Below the pieces are notes generated by a model, which saw only the letters and a program-made list of their open reading frames with translations, had not been told where the DNA came from and made no database searches. DNA of 22,387 bases from an uncultured Clostridia bacterium (GTDB lineage Bacteria > Bacillota > Clostridia > TANB77 > CAG-508), in NCBI GenBank assembly GCA_947626205.1, contig CANQRO010000011.1, positions 1-22,387 of the forward strand, written 5' to 3'. Position numbers and translations under genes: made by a program. This document shows, in pieces, positions 1 through 7,288 of the stretch (its first letter is position 1; each line of letters opens with the position of its first letter).

Positions 1-21
1 GTTAGAATTTAAGTCTAACAT
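1..21 (-). CDS. Start of a divergent gene, cut by the left edge
   Basis: Only the first seven codons are inside the window (reading M-L-D-L-N-S-N on the minus strand). They are supported by a strong AAAGGAG ribosome binding site (25-31) with 3 bases before the ATG, and by a good promoter upstream. The protein cannot be identified from seven residues. An MLDL start is reminiscent of seryl-tRNA synthetase, but the next residues do not match the usual MLDIK/MLDLK continuation, so I make no assignment. Confidence 0.6.
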
Positions 22-44
22 ATTCTCCTTTCATAATTTTTATT

Positions 45-73
45 ATTGTATAATATTTTAAAATAAAAATCAA
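45..73 (-). promoter_or_regulatory. Promoter of the left-edge gene
   Basis: On the minus strand the -35 box is TTGATT (68-73) and the -10 box is TACAAT (45-50), separated by exactly 17 bases. Transcription would start near position 38, leaving a leader of under 20 bases before the ATG at 21. Nothing else competes in this short divergent region on that strand. Confidence 0.6.
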
Positions 74-119
74 TAAACTATTCTTTGACATAAATTGATA
101 ATATCGTATTTTAAAGTTC

Positions 120-148
120 TTGTAAATATTTTAATATTAGTATATAAT
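120..148 (+). promoter_or_regulatory. Likely promoter of the 269-811 gene and its structured leader
   Basis: TTGTAA (120-125), 17 bases, TATAAT (143-148). Transcription would begin about 155-157 and place the pseudoknot leader at 183-212 in the 5' untranslated region. An alternative is TTGACA at 85-90, followed 16 bases later by the weak TATTTT (107-112). Confidence 0.5.
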
Positions 149-182
149 CTTTATAATATAAAAAGTTATACATATATTGCAT

Positions 183-229
183 AAAGGTTTATGAGTAACC
201 TTTTAAAACTCAAATACTATAAAGGAGTT
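183..229 (+). ncRNA. Candidate cis-regulatory pseudoknot leader (copy 1)
   Basis: Stem P1 pairs AAAGGTT (183-189) with AACCTTT (197-203). Its loop holds TGAGT (192-196), which is perfectly complementary to ACTCA (208-212) just after the stem, making an H-type pseudoknot with a 4-base A-rich linker (204-207). A Shine-Dalgarno AAAGGAG follows at 221-227. The CCTTT arm of P1 could instead pair with this AAAGG, so pseudoknot and SD-blocked forms would be mutually exclusive. A second copy at 11050-11095 keeps the same fold with compensatory changes. The general shape is like preQ1-I riboswitches, but the linker is shorter and no queuosine gene is nearby. I do not recognise the family. Confidence 0.5.
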
Positions 230-230
230 A

Positions 231-242
231 ATGATTATTTAG
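231..242 (+). other. Possible three-codon leader ORF
   Basis: The best Shine-Dalgarno upstream of the 269 gene (AAAGGAG, 221-227) is 3 bases from an ATG that opens ATG ATT ATT TAG. The annotated gene starts 26 bases after this stop and has only a weak AAAAGAAG site of its own. This could be a minimal leader peptide or the decayed start of a longer gene. It could also be chance. Confidence 0.3.
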
Positions 243-268
243 ATTGTTAAATAATTAAAAGAAGTTAT

Positions 269-811
269 ATGAAAAAAAGAATTATTATAATATGTAGCAT
301 TATTATTGCAGTAATTTTGTTAGTTACTATTTTATTTTTTATATTTTTCAAAGATACTGTACCTCATACCATTACATCAGCAGATGGAAAATATTCTATA
401 ACATTACCTAGCAATGTTTCTTATGAATTGAATTCTAGTAATAATAATGAATTTGGTATAAACTTATATTCTAAAAATGATGAAATGTTCTTCTATTCTA
501 GCAGTATAAAAAAGTTACATGACATAGATTTATATACAGTTACACAAAATGATAAAGAGAATTATTCTAAAGATAAAGAAAACATATATAATGATTCTGG
601 ATTGATAAAAACTACCGTTAACAATTATGATGCTTATAAATATAATTTTACTTACACAGATAGCTCTTATGGAAATGATTTTTATATTACAGTTATTTGG
701 ATTGAAACCCCAGAATATGTTTATATATTGAATTTAGAAGTTGTTTCTAAAAACAAAGAAAAGTATGAAACTGTATTTGAACATATAGTAAATTCTTTTG
801 TAGAATTATAA
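269..811 (+). CDS. Membrane-anchored extracytoplasmic protein of unknown function (PsbP-like fold possible)
   Basis: A 180-residue protein. Residues 2-4 are lysine/arginine rich and residues 5-28 form one hydrophobic segment, an uncleaved signal anchor, as there is no lipobox cysteine. Residues 30-180 form a polar domain with alternating strands (for example GKYSITLPS near 40 and DFYITVIWIETPEYVYILNLEVV near 140-158) ending in an amphipathic helix (YETVFEHIVNSFVEL). This resembles PsbP/Mog1-fold proteins found on clostridial surfaces, by pattern only. The ATG at 269 is the only in-frame ATG start after an in-frame TAA at 248 and has a weak AAAAGAAG site. The gene lies behind a pseudoknot leader. 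Function not known. Confidence 0.75.
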   Translation: MKKRIIIICSIIIAVILLVTILFFIFFKDTVPHTITSADGKYSITLPSNVSYELNSSNNNEFGINLYSKNDEMFFYSSSIKKLHDIDLYTVTQNDKENYSKDKENIYNDSGLIKTTVNNYDAYKYNFTYTDSSYGNDFYITVIWIETPEYVYILNLEVVSKNKEKYETVFEHIVNSFVEL

Positions 812-873
812 TGTTCCAGATGAGCAATTATACTATATAATATAATCATATATATTTTAATAAGAAAATTATT

Positions 874-903
874 TTGTTAAATGCATTTATCTATTTTTAT
901 ATT
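874..903 (+). promoter_or_regulatory. Weak candidate promoter for the COG2426-type gene
   Basis: TTGTTA (874-879), 18 bases, TATATT (898-903). It would give a leader of about 25 bases. The sequence is very AT-rich, so chance matches are likely and read-through from the upstream gene is equally possible, as no clear terminator lies between 811 and 874. Confidence 0.3.
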
Positions 904-934
904 GTCTCATATATTGAAAGGATTGATAATTAAT

Positions 935-1426
935 ATGTTTAAAAAATTTTTGTTAGTATTTTTGGTTTCAATGATTCCGCTTATTGAACTTAGAGGAGCT
1001 GTTCCGATTGGATTAAGCGGATTATTAGGTGATCCACTACCTATAATTCCGCTATATCTTACTTGTATAATCGGAAATATGCTACCTGTTCCAATAATAT
1101 TTTTCTTTGCAAGAAAAGTATTATTGTGGGGAGCAAATAAAAAATTTATAGGAAAGTTTTTTACATTTTGCTTAGAAAAAGGTGAAAAAGGTGGTAAAAA
1201 ATTACAAGAAACTGCAGGTCGTGGTTTATATGTTGCTTTATTTATTTTTGTAGGAATACCTCTTCCTGGAACTGGTGCTTGGACTGGAACTCTAGCAGCA
1301 AGTTTCTTAAATATGGATTTTAAAAAGAGTGTAATTGCAGTTATGGCTGGTGTTATTTTAGCAGGTATAATAATGGGATTAGCATCATTAGGTATCTTTG
1401 GAGCATTTGGTGCTATTTTCGGTTAA
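935..1426 (+). CDS. Small multidrug export-type membrane protein (COG2426 / Sm_multidrug_ex family)
   Basis: An integral membrane protein of 163 residues. I chose the ATG at 935 over the upstream ATG at 881: the N-terminus MFKKFLLVFLVSMIPLIELR is the family's usual start, and a GAAAGGA site lies at 916-922. Signature features are PLIELRGAVPIG near residues 14-25, a hydrophobic segment with GNMLPVPIIFFFARK near 45-60, and GIPLPGTGAWTGTLAASFL near 105-125, the last being the most conserved loop of the family. Four or so membrane segments are expected. The family name comes from homology, and the transported substrate is not established. It ends against a bidirectional hairpin. Confidence 0.85.
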   Translation: MFKKFLLVFLVSMIPLIELRGAVPIGLSGLLGDPLPIIPLYLTCIIGNMLPVPIIFFFARKVLLWGANKKFIGKFFTFCLEKGEKGGKKLQETAGRGLYVALFIFVGIPLPGTGAWTGTLAASFLNMDFKKSVIAVMAGVILAGIIMGLASLGIFGAFGAIFG

Positions 1427-1533
1427 AAAAGAGTTCTTATAAAGTATATCTCCATTTAGTTTTTTAATATAAATCTATTTTTTATTTATATCTACTAAAT
1501 GGAGTATATTTTATTAAGTAAGAACTCTTTTTT
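1425..1533. terminator. Long bidirectional hairpin terminator between convergent genes
   Basis: The outer arms AAAAAAGAGTTCTTA (1425-1439) and TAAGAACTCTTTTTT (1519-1533) are a perfect 15-base inverted repeat with A/T tracts that act as U-tracts on both strands. Inside it, CTCCATTTAGT (1450-1460) pairs with ACTAAATGGAG (from 1494), and the centre pairs ATATAAAT with ATTTATAT. Almost the whole 109 bases folds into one rod, far longer than a simple terminator. Confidence 0.75.
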
Positions 1534-1556
1534 ATATTTATTAAAAACTATGATAT

Positions 1557-3653
1557 TTATTTTGCATTAAATTCAATTGTTACTTTAAACAAATCTCCAT
1601 CTAAATAAATATCAAATTTTCCTCCTTGTAATTCAACAAGTGATTTTGCAATTGAAATTCCTAAGCCGGAACCTTCTGTTGTTCTTGATGTATCTCCTCT
1701 TACGAAACGTTCCATTAATTCGTCTACACTTATATTTAATTTATCTTTTGAAATATTCTTCAAGCTAATTTGTGCTTTTCCATTTTTCTTTACTACATCA
1801 ATATATACTCTCGAATTTTCCAATGCATATTTTACAATGTTAGTATACATATTTTCCATTACTCTGTACATGTATCTACTGTCTGCTTCAATTTGTGTAA
1901 TATCATCTGTAAATGTTTCAAATAATTCTAGCCCTTTTTCTTTTAATTTATCTTCGAATTCTCCACTTATCTGCTTTATCAATTCATTTACATTTAATAT
2001 TTCCATGTTTAATTTAATATTTCCAGATGATGCTTTTGATGCTTCTACTAGATCTTCTGTTAATTTTTTTAATCTTTGTGATTTATTGTCTAGTACCTGC
2101 AAGTATTCTTTTACTTTTGCATTCTTTATATTTTCCTTTTTCATTAAATCCACATAGTTGATAATAGATGTTAATGGTGTTTTTATATCATGCGATACAT
2201 TAGTAATTAATTCTGTTTTAAGCCTTTCACTCTTCATTGCTTCTTCTACAGCATTTGAAAGTCCACCTGAAATATCATTTAATTCTTTTGCAACTTCTTT
2301 TAGTTCTCCTGTAAAATCTGATTCTTCTAATGGTTCATTTACATTTCCATGGTACATATTATTTATCTTTTTTCTAACTAACATCATTTTATTAATATAA
2401 TCTACAACTTTCTTAAATGAAAAATACAGAAAGGCACACAAAATAATTATAATTAAAGGATTTGTTCTACATATTAATAATAGTGAAAATGATACAACAA
2501 GAAACATTATATATAGTATTGCAAACTTTAAAGTTTTATTTATATTACTAAATAATCCTGTACATATAAAGTGAATTATTTTATAGCAAATTGTATTTTT
2601 TATTAATATATGTTTTTTTATTCTTCTAACAATCGTTATAAAGAAATCTATTATAGTAACATAAATTATTATTAGCATAAATATAAATAATATGATTCCT
2701 GTATCTACCATATAACTTGTATCTGAATGATATATCATATTAATTAAAAAGTTCGTTACTAAAAATTCTGCCGCTCCACATATTCCAATTAATACTAATA
2801 AAACTTCCAAAGGTAGTTGTTCAAACTTTCCTGTATAAATGCCGTCATATCCTTTTTTATGTCCAATGCTTGCTAATATATAAACTAAAGACACTATTAG
2901 TAATAAACAACAAACACTAATTACTATAGGTGCACTTTTATATGTATTAGTAACTAGCTTATATGTTAGGTCATTACGATATACACGTGCTAAATCTCCA
3001 TCTTTTATACATGCATATACTTGTGCTCCTGAATTTTTTATTTCTTCAAAGTATTCATTATAAGCAATATAATCATATTGTAAGTTTTTTATAGTAGTTC
3101 CAACATAAATATTTTCGGCATTGTTATTAGTATATATCCACCTATATTGCCCTTTATCTATATATTCTTGTAATTCTTCAATTGTATCTGTTGATACAGT
3201 TTTAGGAATATTAGTAAAACAAACTCCATCTTGTCTTATAATTAAAATGTCATATGTATATGTGGTAATATATTTATCTAAGGTATAATTAATTTCTTTT
3301 ATTGGTACATCATTTACTATTAAATATGGTATAGCTACATATACATCTGTTGTAGCACTTTCTCCTTGAGATACATTGTATATTACCTTTTCATCATTAA
3401 CTATCTCTAAATTTTCTTTAGTACCGTCATATGTCTTCACATCATTTACCTTTGCAATTGCTCTAGTTATTGTATATAAAAAATCTTCTGTAAAAGTATC
3501 TGTTTCAAAATAATCTTTTGCTTCTGCAAAATCCCTTTGATTCTGTATATAGTAAACTACAGAGAATGAATTTAATGCAATAATTACAATTAATAAAGGA
3601 ACAGCTATATAGCAAATTGATTTTAAAACATTAGATGTTTTAAGGCTATTCAT
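1557..3653 (-). CDS. Membrane sensor histidine kinase
   Basis: A 698-residue kinase, partner of the response regulator 31 bases upstream. TM1 is at about 13-37, followed by an extracytoplasmic region of about 200 residues and TM2 near 241-262. About four more membrane segments follow between 283 and 415, so the sensor has an unusual multi-span belt instead of a simple HAMP linker. The HisKA box NVSHDIKTPLTS puts the phospho-accepting His at residue 488. The N-box region ENMYTNIVKYA lies near 600 and the G-box GSGLGIS near 661-667. A strong AAAGGAGG site supports the ATG. It should autophosphorylate and phosphorylate the adjacent regulator. The signal is unknown. VanS/PhoR-like kinases are the nearest type by motif. 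Confidence 0.9.
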   Translation of the reverse strand: MNSLKTSNVLKSICYIAVPLLIVIIALNSFSVVYYIQNQRDFAEAKDYFETDTFTEDFLYTITRAIAKVNDVKTYDGTKENLEIVNDEKVIYNVSQGESATTDVYVAIPYLIVNDVPIKEINYTLDKYITTYTYDILIIRQDGVCFTNIPKTVSTDTIEELQEYIDKGQYRWIYTNNNAENIYVGTTIKNLQYDYIAYNEYFEEIKNSGAQVYACIKDGDLARVYRNDLTYKLVTNTYKSAPIVISVCCLLLIVSLVYILASIGHKKGYDGIYTGKFEQLPLEVLLVLIGICGAAEFLVTNFLINMIYHSDTSYMVDTGIILFIFMLIIIYVTIIDFFITIVRRIKKHILIKNTICYKIIHFICTGLFSNINKTLKFAILYIMFLVVSFSLLLICRTNPLIIIILCAFLYFSFKKVVDYINKMMLVRKKINNMYHGNVNEPLEESDFTGELKEVAKELNDISGGLSNAVEEAMKSERLKTELITNVSHDIKTPLTSIINYVDLMKKENIKNAKVKEYLQVLDNKSQRLKKLTEDLVEASKASSGNIKLNMEILNVNELIKQISGEFEDKLKEKGLELFETFTDDITQIEADSRYMYRVMENMYTNIVKYALENSRVYIDVVKKNGKAQISLKNISKDKLNISVDELMERFVRGDTSRTTEGSGLGISIAKSLVELQGGKFDIYLDGDLFKVTIEFNAK

Positions 3654-3684
3654 TTTACTTCCTCCTTTCGAAATTAATTAAAAC

Positions 3685-4383
3685 CTATTTTATATTTTCT
3701 ATTTTATATCCAATTCCCCAAATAACTTTTAAATACTTAGGTTCTTTAGGATTTATCTCTATTTTTTCGCGTATATGACGAATATGAACTGCAATAATAT
3801 TTTCCGCTCCATATGCTTCATCTTCCCATACATTTTCATATATTTGATTAATTGAGAAAACCATTCCCTTGTTTTTTGTTAAAAATTTTAAAATATTATA
3901 TTCTGTTGGAGTTAATTTAATTTGATTTCCATCAACTAAAACTTCTTTTGTTGCATCATTTATTTCTAAGTTTCCAGTTTTAAAAATATACTCCTCTTCT
4001 TCTTTTTTTATAGACCCAAGAGATGTATATCTTCTTATTTGTGAATTTACTCTTGCAATTAACTCTAATGGATTAAATGGCTTTGTAATATAATCATCCG
4101 CCCCACTGTTTAACCCATTAATTTTATCATAATCTTCAGATTTAGCAGACAACATAATAATAGGTATTGCCTTATCTTTACGTATTTTCGTAGCAACTGT
4201 AATACCATCTATTTTAGGCATCATAATATCTAAAAGTATTAAATGAATTTCTGTATTTTTTATAATTTGTAAAGCTTCAATTCCATTATAGGCTTTATAT
4301 ATTTTATAGCCTTCTTTCTTTAAATAAATTTCAATTGCATTTACAATTTCTTTATCATCATCACATACTAGTATATTAAACAT
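3685..4383 (-). CDS. OmpR/VanR-type response regulator
   Basis: 232 residues. The receiver domain (1-120) has acidic residues D8-D10, phospho-acceptor D52 in LILLDIMMP, the switch Ser in IIMLSAKSED near 79, and the conserved Lys in YITKPF near 101. The winged-helix DNA-binding domain (130-230) shows LTPTEYNILKFL, a typical OmpR-family feature, and HIRHIREKIE in the recognition region. First gene of a two-gene operon with the kinase. AAAGGAGT precedes the ATG. The target genes are not shown by the sequence; the flippase gene transcribed divergently is one candidate. Confidence 0.93.
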   Translation of the reverse strand: MFNILVCDDDKEIVNAIEIYLKKEGYKIYKAYNGIEALQIIKNTEIHLILLDIMMPKIDGITVATKIRKDKAIPIIMLSAKSEDYDKINGLNSGADDYITKPFNPLELIARVNSQIRRYTSLGSIKKEEEEYIFKTGNLEINDATKEVLVDGNQIKLTPTEYNILKFLTKNKGMVFSINQIYENVWEDEAYGAENIIAVHIRHIREKIEINPKEPKYLKVIWGIGYKIENIK

Positions 4384-4416
4384 ATTTGATACTCCTTTTA
4401 ATACTACATTTTTTTC

Positions 4417-4445
4417 ATTATACCATGACTTAGTAATTTTGAAAA
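4417..4445 (-). promoter_or_regulatory. Promoter of the two-component operon
   Basis: On the minus strand the -10 is TATAAT (4417-4422), preceded by an extended TGG, with a weaker -35 TTTTCA (4440-4445) 17 bases away. The leader would be about 30 bases. The extended -10 compensates for the poor -35. Confidence 0.6.
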
Positions 4446-4510
4446 CTACAATATTAAATCTACTATATTATTTAATCTATCATTCGACATTTTAAATATA
4501 CTACACATTT

Positions 4511-4544
4511 ATTAAGAAACAATCTTATACTTTCTTAATTTTTT
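4511..4544 (+). terminator. Terminator-like hairpin upstream of the flippase gene
   Basis: ATTAAGAAA (4511-4519) pairs with TTTCTTAAT (4531-4539) over an 11-base loop and is followed by a run of T through 4544. It lies 65 bases before the flippase start, with no coding region upstream on the plus strand to terminate. It may be a leader attenuator or simply AT-rich sequence; the stem has only one G-C pair. Confidence 0.25.
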
Positions 4545-4608
4545 CTTAAAACATTTTTTAACATATCTGTTACTCTGTATGTCATATATTTTACTAGGTG
4601 ATTTTCTA

Positions 4609-6094
4609 ATGAAACGTTTTAAATTACTATTATTTAATGGACTTTTATTAACTGCTACATCGTTTTTAATGAGAACAATAGGTTTTTCCTTTAACATATA
4701 CATTTCTAAAAAAGTAGGAACAGAAGCACTTGGAGTATTCGGCTTAATTTCTTCTGTCTATATGTTTTTTATAACTATTGCAACATCTGGAATTCAATTT
4801 GCTACTACAAGGCTTATTGTTTCCGAAACCGCATTTATTCAAGATAAACATACTCGGAAAAGCTATGAAACACTGCTTTTTATATAGCCTTTGCTTTGGA
4901 ATTATATCAAGTTTAATATTAATTTTACTTCGTGATTTCATTACAACATTTTGTTTACATTCAAAAGTGCCATCTTATATTTTTATAATAATTGCTATAA
5001 GTCTTCCATTCATTTCTATATCATCATGCTTGAATGGATATTTTACAGCACTTAGAAAAAACATTAAAAATGCAATAAGTAAAATTTTTGAACAATTCGT
5101 TAAGATAAGTATTACTGCATATATATTATCTGTTTTTTTACCTAATGGTGTAGAATATGCTATTCTTTCACTTGTATTAGGCGAAACAATTTCAGAAATT
5201 GCTTCTTTTTTATTTAGTTACTTTTTATATAAATTAGAAGATAGCAAACACACTTTACCAGATAATAAACAAGAAAATTATTTAAAACATATAACTTGTA
5301 TTTCTATTCCAATTGCTATAACTTCCTACATTAGATCAGGTCTTTCATCTATTAAACAATTATTAATTCCCATTCGATTAGAAAAGTCTGGTCTTTCTTG
5401 TAATGAGGCTATTTCTCATTATGCGCTTATTAATTCCATGACTATGCCAATATTAATGTTTCCAGAAGTAATTATATTTTCTTTTAGTGGATTACTTGTT
5501 CCAGAATTTGCTTATTACAATGAGAAAAATGAAACTATAAAAATTCAATATGCTATTTCAAGAATTTTTCGAATTACCTTTATTTTTGCTATTGGAATAT
5601 TTGGGTTATTCTTTTTTTATTCAAACGAAGTTAGTATGCTAATTTACTCAAACACAAGTATATCAACGTATTTAAAAACATTATCATTTCTTTTATTTTT
5701 TATGTATTTGGATAGCATAATAGATAATATTTTAAAAGGATTGGATGAACAAGTAGGTGTTATGAAATGTAATATTTTAGATTTATTTGTTAGTATAATT
5801 GCAATTTACTTTTTAGTTCCTATTTATGGTGTAAATGGATATATATTTACTATTTTTTTAAGTGAACTTCTAAACTTTAGTATAAGTTTATGCCAATTGA
5901 AACGTAAGACTTCATTTACAGTAGACTATTTAAATTGGTTAATAAAACCTATTTTAGGTATAATTTTTGCTTATTTTGTATGCTTTTTTATAGAAAAAAG
6001 TATTATTACTAGTACTAATGTAATTTTTACAATGTTTATTTTCCTTTTTTCTTATTTTGTATTTTTACTATTTAGCTATAGTTTTGAAAGTTAA
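4609..6094 (+). pseudogene. SpoVB/MATE-like polysaccharide flippase, interrupted by one frameshift
   Basis: Two reading frames together give one protein of about 495 residues, the usual length of the SpoVB/MurJ-like (MOP superfamily) flippases. The first part starts at ATG 4609, behind AGGTGA (4596-4601). It reads MKRFKLLLFNGLLLTATSFL and then RTIGFSFNIYISKKVGTEALG, the classic SpoVB opening, but runs into TAG at 4885. The second frame carries on from 4862 (AMKHCFLYSLCFGIIS) to the stop at 6094, with about a dozen membrane segments. Skipping one A in the AAAA run at 4858-4861 restores the frame. Lipid-linked glycan flipping in envelope or spore cortex synthesis is the family role. It could be a real pseudogene, an assembly error, or (less likely) programmed +1 frameshifting. 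Confidence 0.8.
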
Positions 6095-6120
6095 TTTATA
6101 CTAAAATAAAAAACGGTTCA

Positions 6121-6159
6121 AAAAAATGCATTGAATTAAATTAATTCAATGCATTTTTT
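6121..6159. terminator. Perfect bidirectional terminator
   Basis: A perfect 19-base inverted repeat (6121-6139 and 6141-6159, one base apart) with a TGCATTGAATTAA core and A/T runs on each side. It therefore gives a U-tract in both directions. It sits between the convergent flippase and sortase genes. Confidence 0.85.
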
Positions 6160-6192
6160 GTATTATAAACAATTTTTATTTATGATAAATTT

Positions 6193-6966
6193 TTATTTTT
6201 CTCTTGCCTTTACTACTAATCTTTGTGTTCCATAATTTGAACAAGTAATTAATGTTACTTCTCTTTTTCCATTTGTTAATTGGCTAGTGCAACTAGTATC
6301 ATCTGGATTTACTTTGTATTTATCATATACTTCATATTGAAGTGTTCTTCCTGTTAAATCTGTTAACTCTATTATATCTCCTAAATTGATTTGCGATAAC
6401 TTTCCAAACATTTTTTTATTTCTATAATTATGTCCTACAATTACGTAATTACCTTTTTCGTTTGCTTCTGGTCCCCAATATTTTGTTAAAGAAATTTTAA
6501 GTAATTCATCAGTAGTTTTAGATAATACAGGATAATTTATTTCTAAACTAGGAATATTTAAGATAACATCGGTTGAATATGTATCCCCAGAATCCGCGGT
6601 GTAAATAACTGGAGCCTCATGTCTTTCGATTTGTCTTTTTGTTTCTAATGCAAGTTTTGTAATATCAACTTCTTCTGTATTATCTGTTCTTTCATCTAAT
6701 GAAACAATAAGTACATCATTTTCTATACGAATTCTTGTATTAGGTTTTAAAAATTCATCTTCTTCAACAACTTTTAGATCTAAGCTAGCTAAAATTTCTT
6801 TAGATACTTCTTCACTTTTATTTCTATCGTATTCAGCATATATATAATATGAAAATAAAACACATACTAAAAAGACTGATAAGAAAAAGTTGAATTTATA
6901 TAATTTCTTTTTTCTTTTCAGTTCTGGAGTTACATATATTTTTTCCGTAACTAGTATCTGATTCAT
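6193..6966 (-). CDS. Sortase family transpeptidase
   Basis: 257 residues. A cytoplasmic N-terminus rich in Lys/Arg (near 18-24) is followed by one membrane segment at about 26-44, giving a type II anchored enzyme. The sortase beta-barrel fills residues 130-257 with the catalytic triad His179 (VIVGHNYRN), Cys242 (TLITCSNYG) and Arg249 (TQRLVVKARE). The TLxTC motif is shared by class B/D-type enzymes, so I do not fix the class. Sortases cut a sorting signal and join the protein to the cell wall or to pilins. No LPxTG-type substrate is visible in the window. An AAGGAG site and a separate promoter make it a single-gene unit. The acidic region 50-115 is family-variable. Confidence 0.9.
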   Translation of the reverse strand: MNQILVTEKIYVTPELKRKKKLYKFNFFLSVFLVCVLFSYYIYAEYDRNKSEEVSKEILASLDLKVVEEDEFLKPNTRIRIENDVLIVSLDERTDNTEEVDITKLALETKRQIERHEAPVIYTADSGDTYSTDVILNIPSLEINYPVLSKTTDELLKISLTKYWGPEANEKGNYVIVGHNYRNKKMFGKLSQINLGDIIELTDLTGRTLQYEVYDKYKVNPDDTSCTSQLTNGKREVTLITCSNYGTQRLVVKAREK

Positions 6967-6996
6967 TATTTTCTCCTTACACTTTTATACATTTTA

Positions 6997-7025
6997 ATTA
7001 TAACATGAATAATAAAATTCTCCAA
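6997..7025 (-). promoter_or_regulatory. Promoter of the sortase gene
   Basis: Minus strand TTGGAG (7020-7025), 17 bases, TATAAT (6997-7002) with an extended TGT. It begins just past the terminator of the upstream small gene, so the sortase is separately transcribed. Confidence 0.65.
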
Positions 7026-7033
7026 TAGTTTTT

Positions 7034-7069
7034 TTAAAAAAATTGAAACCAATTTTTACAATTGGTTTC
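7034..7069 (-). terminator. Intrinsic terminator overlapping the end of the 55-codon gene
   Basis: On the minus strand GAAACCAATT (7060-7069) and AATTGGTTTC (7045-7054) form a perfect 10-bp stem with a 5-base loop. AATTTTTTT follows immediately (down to about 7034). The stop codon (7056-7058) lies in the loop region, so the last codons of the small gene encode the first stem arm. Confidence 0.8.
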
Positions 7070-7223
7070 TTAAATTAGTTATTTTATTAGTATTTATATT
7101 TCCTTCTTCTTCTTTTTCAATATTATTTTGAAAATATTCACTAAAATTTCCTGTACTCATTTGATATTTTAAATTTAATAATTCAATATCGTCATCAAAA
7201 TTAAATTCACGATGAACCCCCAT
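7056..7223 (-). CDS. Small acidic/polar protein of unknown function (55 residues)
   Basis: A small gene that length-based callers can miss. The ATG at 7221-7223 has a strong TGGAGG site, and the protein starts MGVHREFNFDDDIELLNLKY. It is soluble, with an acidic patch (DDDIE near 10-14, EKEEEG near 36-41) and a basic, Asn-rich end, with no signal peptide or membrane segment. It has its own promoter (TTGATT-17-TATAAT) and its own terminator, giving a transcript of roughly 200 bases. It lies between an ABC exporter gene and a sortase but shares neither transcript. I do not recognise it. The full set of expression signals is the main reason to call it real. Confidence 0.7.
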   Translation of the reverse strand: MGVHREFNFDDDIELLNLKYQMSTGNFSEYFQNNIEKEEEGNINTNKITNLRNQL

Positions 7224-7253
7224 ACTAAACCTCCATTTATTAATTTCGTTAAC

Positions 7254-7282
7254 ATTATACTATATAATAAATAAAAAATCAA
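7254..7282 (-). promoter_or_regulatory. Promoter of the 55-codon gene
   Basis: Minus strand TTGATT (7277-7282), exactly 17 bases, consensus TATAAT (7254-7259). The -35 box begins only 6 bases after the end of the ABC exporter gene. The 5' leader is about 25 bases. Confidence 0.7.
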
Positions 7283-7288
7283 TTAATT

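Noticed and set aside
183..216. preQ1-I riboswitch call for the leader
   Set aside because: Size and pseudoknot shape are similar, but the A-rich linker is about 4 bases where preQ1-I has about 6-8, the second stem is longer, and no queuosine synthesis or transport gene follows.
4778..4861. Independent start for the second half of the flippase
   Set aside because: The N-terminus read in that frame is unlike the family and overlaps the well-matched first frame; a frameshift explains both pieces.
4512..4941. Minus-strand frames opposite the flippase start
   Set aside because: They are Lys/Asn/Ile-rich shadows with no RBS and no recognisable domain.
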